From Candolleomyces eurysporus (lineage: Eukaryota; Basidiomycota; Agaricomycetes; Agaricales; Psathyrellaceae), in NCBI GenBank assembly GCA_027579435.1, contig JANBPK010001777.1, forward strand, positions 1-11,269: a stretch of DNA of 11,269 bases, read 5' to 3'. Made by a program: the position numbers and the translations under genes. Below the pieces are notes generated by a model, which saw nothing but the letters and a program-made list of their open reading frames with translations, was not told where the DNA came from and did not search any database. Below are positions 8,741 to 11,269 of this stretch, in pieces. Position 1 is the first letter of the stretch. Each line of letters begins with the position of its first letter.

Positions 8741-9080
8741 AGTATCTGTAATCTGGCAGTTGTATTTATGTCGTCTCCCTATATATATTTTACCGATACC
8801 GTATCACTCCTTTCCATATCCCGCGAACTCTTCAACAAGCGATGCACCAGCCCTCGGTCCCAAATGGTGCCAGTGACCCACCATCCGGCTACGTTCAAGT
8901 AGCCCAGAACCCGGATGAAGATGAACTATTCGAGATTTGTTGCGCCGACTCAGCAGCAGTATGGAACTAACTCACTTCCATGCACAAGAAAAGACGTCGA
9001 CTACAATACATTTTTAACCTTCTGATCTTCAGATAGTTATAAAGATACAATTGTACACAATTCCTTTTCCTTTCGAATCT
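8741..9080. other. Spacer between convergent gene ends
   Basis: This holds the 3' flank of copy B on the plus strand (AT-rich TATATATATTT near 8780-8790) and the 3' flank of the adenylosuccinate lyase relic on the minus strand. One short open frame at 8842-8970 is listed separately. Nothing else is seen. Confidence 0.5.
8842..8970 (+). CDS. Short hypothetical ORF, 42 aa, possibly a gene fragment
   Basis: An ATG at 8842 opens a 42-residue frame ending in TAA at 8968-8970. It has a low-complexity start and an acidic segment (NPDEDELFEICCADS) and ends in AAVWN. The composition looks coding-like, and it might be the truncated first exon of a lost gene. I have a weak impression of likeness to N-terminal leaders of some DUF6535 proteins but cannot confirm it. 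No plausible downstream exon was found: splicing from GTATGG at 8959 reaches only sequence antisense to the lyase relic. Confidence 0.2.
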   Translation: MHQPSVPNGASDPPSGYVQVAQNPDEDELFEICCADSAAVWN

Positions 9081-9167
9081 TTATACATTCAGCTCCACCT
9101 TCTGGCTCGCATTAATGGCGTCCTGAAGCTCTTTGCTCGCGAGAGCCGGCTCAATCCAGTCCTTCAG

Positions 9168-9177
9168 GAAAGTATCG
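9168..9177. repeat. Target-site duplication, left copy
   Basis: GAAAGTATCG directly precedes the element's left inverted terminus and recurs at 9934-9943. Taking out the element and one copy rejoins the lyase frame exactly as VDT-F-LKDW, which independently fixes the insertion point. Confidence 0.85.
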
Positions 9178-9933
9178 AGAACACCCTTGAATTGGAATCT
9201 CCGGGCGTCCGGGTGTGCTGGGCGTCCGGCAGTCCGGGTGTCTGGGCGTCTGGCAATTATTCAGTAGCTGCAGAGAAGCATAAAAATCGCTGTGATGTGC
9301 AAGTCTGTTTCTTGTTTCAGTCTGTATGCTATTGCAGAGCCAGTGCTGGTGATCAGGTGCTGTGCCGAGCGACACTGTAAGTGATCGGTCACTGCTGGGA
9401 GTTCCAAGCTCGCACCACTACAAGCTCGCACTATCTGCTTTCTCCTAGTTTCAGTGTTTGATTCATGCATAGTGATATTATCTCAGTAGCATTCGCTCAT
9501 ACTGTCGCATATAACACATATCAATGGCTCGGGCCAGGGTTCATGGGATGCCACGACGTGCTTGTAGGACCTTTGGATTTGGAAGACGGAACCATGTTTG
9601 TACGACTAACTATTGGATACTCATCCCAAAAGCTCACCATATGAAAAATGTAGAACTAAAACACAGCCATTTTCCAAATTGTGGAATTGTGGAGGGTGTG
9701 CCAAACATGAAGCCGTGCACCCCAGCGGCCAATTCCACCTGACACTGCTGCCAATCTTCTCAAGACTACATTTTCATGGAACTGCTTCGATATCTCGTCT
9801 TGCTTCTTCTAATAAATGACTTTGGACATATTTTATAATGCCGGACGCCCGGACAAAGACTTGGAGCCGGACGCTCGGACACTAGGAAGGTATCGATGCC
9901 GGACAGCCGGATATTCCAACTCAAGGGTATTCT
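9178..9933. mobile_element. 756-bp non-autonomous TIR transposon, MULE-like
   Basis: The left end (AGAACACCCTTGAATTGGAA) and the reverse complement of the right end (AGAATACCCTTGAGTTGGAA) match at 18 of 20 bases. Homology continues to about 35 bp (roughly 30 matches) through TCCGG..GTCCGG. Inside both ends are subterminal arrays of CCGGACGCCCGG-like motifs: 9200-9254 on the left and 9841-9912 on the right, in opposite orientation. A 10-bp perfect duplication (9168-9177, 9934-9943) flanks it. TIRs with a 9-11 bp duplication best fit Mutator-like elements; a hAT element would give 8 bp. No transposase is encoded: the interior open frame at 9524-9742 (72 aa) is unlike any I know. It lies inside the adenylosuccinate lyase relic. 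Confidence 0.8.
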
Positions 9934-9943
9934 GAAAGTATCG
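9934..9943. repeat. Target-site duplication, right copy
   Basis: GAAAGTATCG, identical to 9168-9177. The following A is also shared if the element is taken to start one base later, so the duplication is 10 or 11 bp. Confidence 0.85.
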
Positions 9944-10240
9944 ACCTACTGAAGAGCCCGACCGATGAAGCTCGCAGGGTCCAGCAACGAATCAAGGTCA
10001 GGCTTGATAGGCTCAAATAGGGATCAGCTCGAACACGGTCGAGCAAATCATTCTCGAGCTTGACCTGGTACCCAGCTTCATGGGAGAGAACCTAGATGGA
10101 TCGCATTCAACTCGTCGTCAACCCCCATTGAAAGCCAAGGGTAAAGAGTAACAATAGAGAGGGTGAGTGAGAACTGGGACTTGGATTTTGACGTACCCGA
10201 ATCTACTCATGGGCTTCCTGCCTATCTCCTCCCTGATTGG

Positions 10241-11269
10241 TCTGAGCCACCTACCGAAAATTAATTTCCTTTACCTGGCGGTATCATTGGCATTCCACTT
10301 GCACTCCCCTCAGCAGTAGTCGGATCTTGTTGCACTCAGCTTAATGACCTTCCATTGCCGAATTTTGACCGTATGTTTGAAGGTCTCCACAAAACATGTC
10401 AGCCACCCCTGCTGCCACGCTTTGACCTCCAGGTTCTGGTGTGTGTGTTCGGGAGCCACGAATGGTCTGCCAGCGACCGTCCAACGTGACCAGCATGCGT
10501 GATGCGTGATGATGATATATCACAGAGGGGCTTCCCGAAGCATTGTGGCTACGTATCGACCAATCTAATTAATGGTTTGTGCGCAGTTGTATCAGCCCCG
10601 ATCACTCTGTTACTCTCTCGTGCGGTCCTCGTGCTCGGTTCGCAGAGATTCCTGAGGTCTGCCTCACATTCTGAGCTATACTAGGGGCTCAATTCAGTAN
10701 CCCGTCTTTCCCCCGAGTTGGACGCCGACGATGCCACCAACAACGAATGACGCCGCATCCACTGGCGGGTTCCCTGATGCTCGAGACACTGACATTGTAA
10801 TTCCGTGAGTCTCCAGTATATCGACCCTTTTGTGCCAACCCAACCGGCGCCCCTAATTTCTCTTTCAGAATTATTGGTCTCGGGGGTGCAGGGAAGAGTA
10901 CTGTAAGTATGCGATTGGGCCCCCTATCCCTCACTATATTATTGTCTAACCGATTTTTGACCAGTTCGTTAACTACCTTCTCCAAGGAGCCAACCGCTCA
11001 GAGAAGTCTGTCATCGTCGGACATGGCCAAGATCCATGCACCACACAGCTCCAATACGTTGTTATCGACGGTAGCTGCCGCCCCGAGCTGAAGGATTTCA
11101 GTGATCGCAGGCTCGTATTCGTCGATACTCCTGGCCTAGGTCGTACCGACCCGAAGGGTGACATCCAGGTAATGGGGGATATCGTCAAGTGGTTCAAATC
11201 GTCGTAAGTAGAACACGTAGTTCTCGAAACCTGAACCAATCTTTGACCCGTTTTCATCGCAAGATATGG
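10241..11269 (+). repeat. Direct repeat, right unit (shared with 6223-7270)
   Basis: Homology to the left unit starts abruptly at TCTGAGCCAC (10241), right where the lyase relic stops, and continues to the window edge. Similarity is near complete up to about 11125, then drops to roughly 80% in the last part of exon 3 and in intron 3. The right unit lacks the extra ~70 bp of upstream homology that copies A and B share, so its 5' edge is truncated. Confidence 0.9.
10731..11269 (+). CDS. G-domain GTPase copy C, 5' part (runs off right edge)
   Basis: Exons are 10731-10804, 10869-10902 (34 nt), 10965-11203 and the first bases of exon 4 from 11264, with introns of 64, 62 and 60 nt. The first 116 residues have no stop. 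They show G1 GLGGAGKST at 28-36, TT at 62-63 and G3 DTPG at 90-93, followed by GRTDPKGDIQ where copy B has GDL-type residues (DGTDLMGNNR). The tryptophan codon mutated to a stop in copy A is intact here (VKWF). By analogy with A and B it probably continues into a second G domain, but that lies outside the window. An N at 10700 falls in the 5' flank. The start ATG matches copy A (ATGCCACCAAC) rather than copy B (ATGCAACCAAC). Confidence 0.82.

Larger units (their letters stand above)
9081..10240 (-). pseudogene. ADE13: 3' end of an adenylosuccinate lyase gene (ADE13-type), broken and TE-interrupted
   Basis: Read on the minus strand, the relic gives GGDRQEAHE-stop-IR (10240-10197), an intron 10196-10092 (GTACGT...CTAG), then VLSHEAG, NDLLDRVRADPY, FEPIKPDLDSLLDP, SFIGRALQ-stop-VDTF and, beyond the inserted element, LKDWIEPALAS down to LNV and TAA at 9083-9081. 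This is the conserved C-terminal region of adenylosuccinate lyase, the purine-synthesis enzyme that splits SAICAR and adenylosuccinate to release fumarate. Lesions: TAG at 10205-10203 (after HE), a one-base deletion near 10015, TAG at 9948-9946 (probably CAG originally) and the 756-bp insertion at 9178-9933. Only about 100 C-terminal residues remain; the catalytic N-terminal part is missing, cut exactly where the repeat at 10241 begins. A functional ADE13 must exist elsewhere in the genome, since the relic cannot work. Confidence 0.85.

Noticed and set aside
9200..9254. GC-rich repeats considered as a minisatellite or CRISPR-like array
   Set aside because: Spacing is irregular and the same motif appears inverted at the other end of the element, so they are subterminal transposon repeats; the genome is eukaryotic.
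9051..9380. 109-codon plus-strand open frame
   Set aside because: Its first part is antisense to the adenylosuccinate lyase relic and the rest runs through the transposon's subterminal repeats; not a gene.
9524..9742. Possible transposase fragment inside the 756-bp element
   Set aside because: The 72-residue frame shows no DDE, zinc-finger or other transposase motif that I can identify, and is too short.

Overview
This window looks like nuclear DNA of a basidiomycete fungus, probably an Agaricomycete. The genes are broken by many GT-AG introns, mostly 49 to 65 nt. The protein families fit: a DUF6535 membrane protein and an expanded set of AIG1/GIMAP-like G-domain (P-loop GTPase) genes. Single ambiguous bases at 3246, 5461 and 10700 suggest a draft assembly. 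I cannot name the species.

Layout. 1-445 (minus): 5' part of a G-domain GTPase gene that runs off the left edge. 446-1476: non-coding spacer ending in a TATA box. 1477-3770 (plus): complete four-exon DUF6535 gene, 694 aa. 3881-5823 (plus): G-domain copy A, a pseudogene with a small palindromic insertion at its start codon. 6152-8740 (plus): copy B, an intact seven-exon gene for a 548-aa protein with two complete G domains in tandem. 8741-9080: short spacer. 9081-10240 (minus): the broken 3' end of an adenylosuccinate lyase (ADE13-type) gene, split by a 756-bp terminal-inverted-repeat element with a perfect 10-bp target duplication. 10241-11269 (plus): copy C, 5' flank and first exons, running off the right edge.

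Relationships. Copies A, B and C are direct tandem duplicates that include their upstream flanks. B and C are almost identical from 5' flank to mid exon 3, then diverge sharply. All five G domains in the window (left gene, A, B domain 1, B domain 2, C) carry the Walker A loop on a separate exon of exactly 34 nt with the same intron phases. Copy A keeps remnants of a second G domain, so the double-G-domain form predates the A/B duplication.

The region reads as fast-evolving accessory DNA: a GTPase gene cluster growing by duplication and loss, next to a relic housekeeping gene hit by a transposable element. No pathway links the genes directly. A membrane DUF6535 protein beside GIMAP-like GTPases is suggestive, but any joint role is inference.
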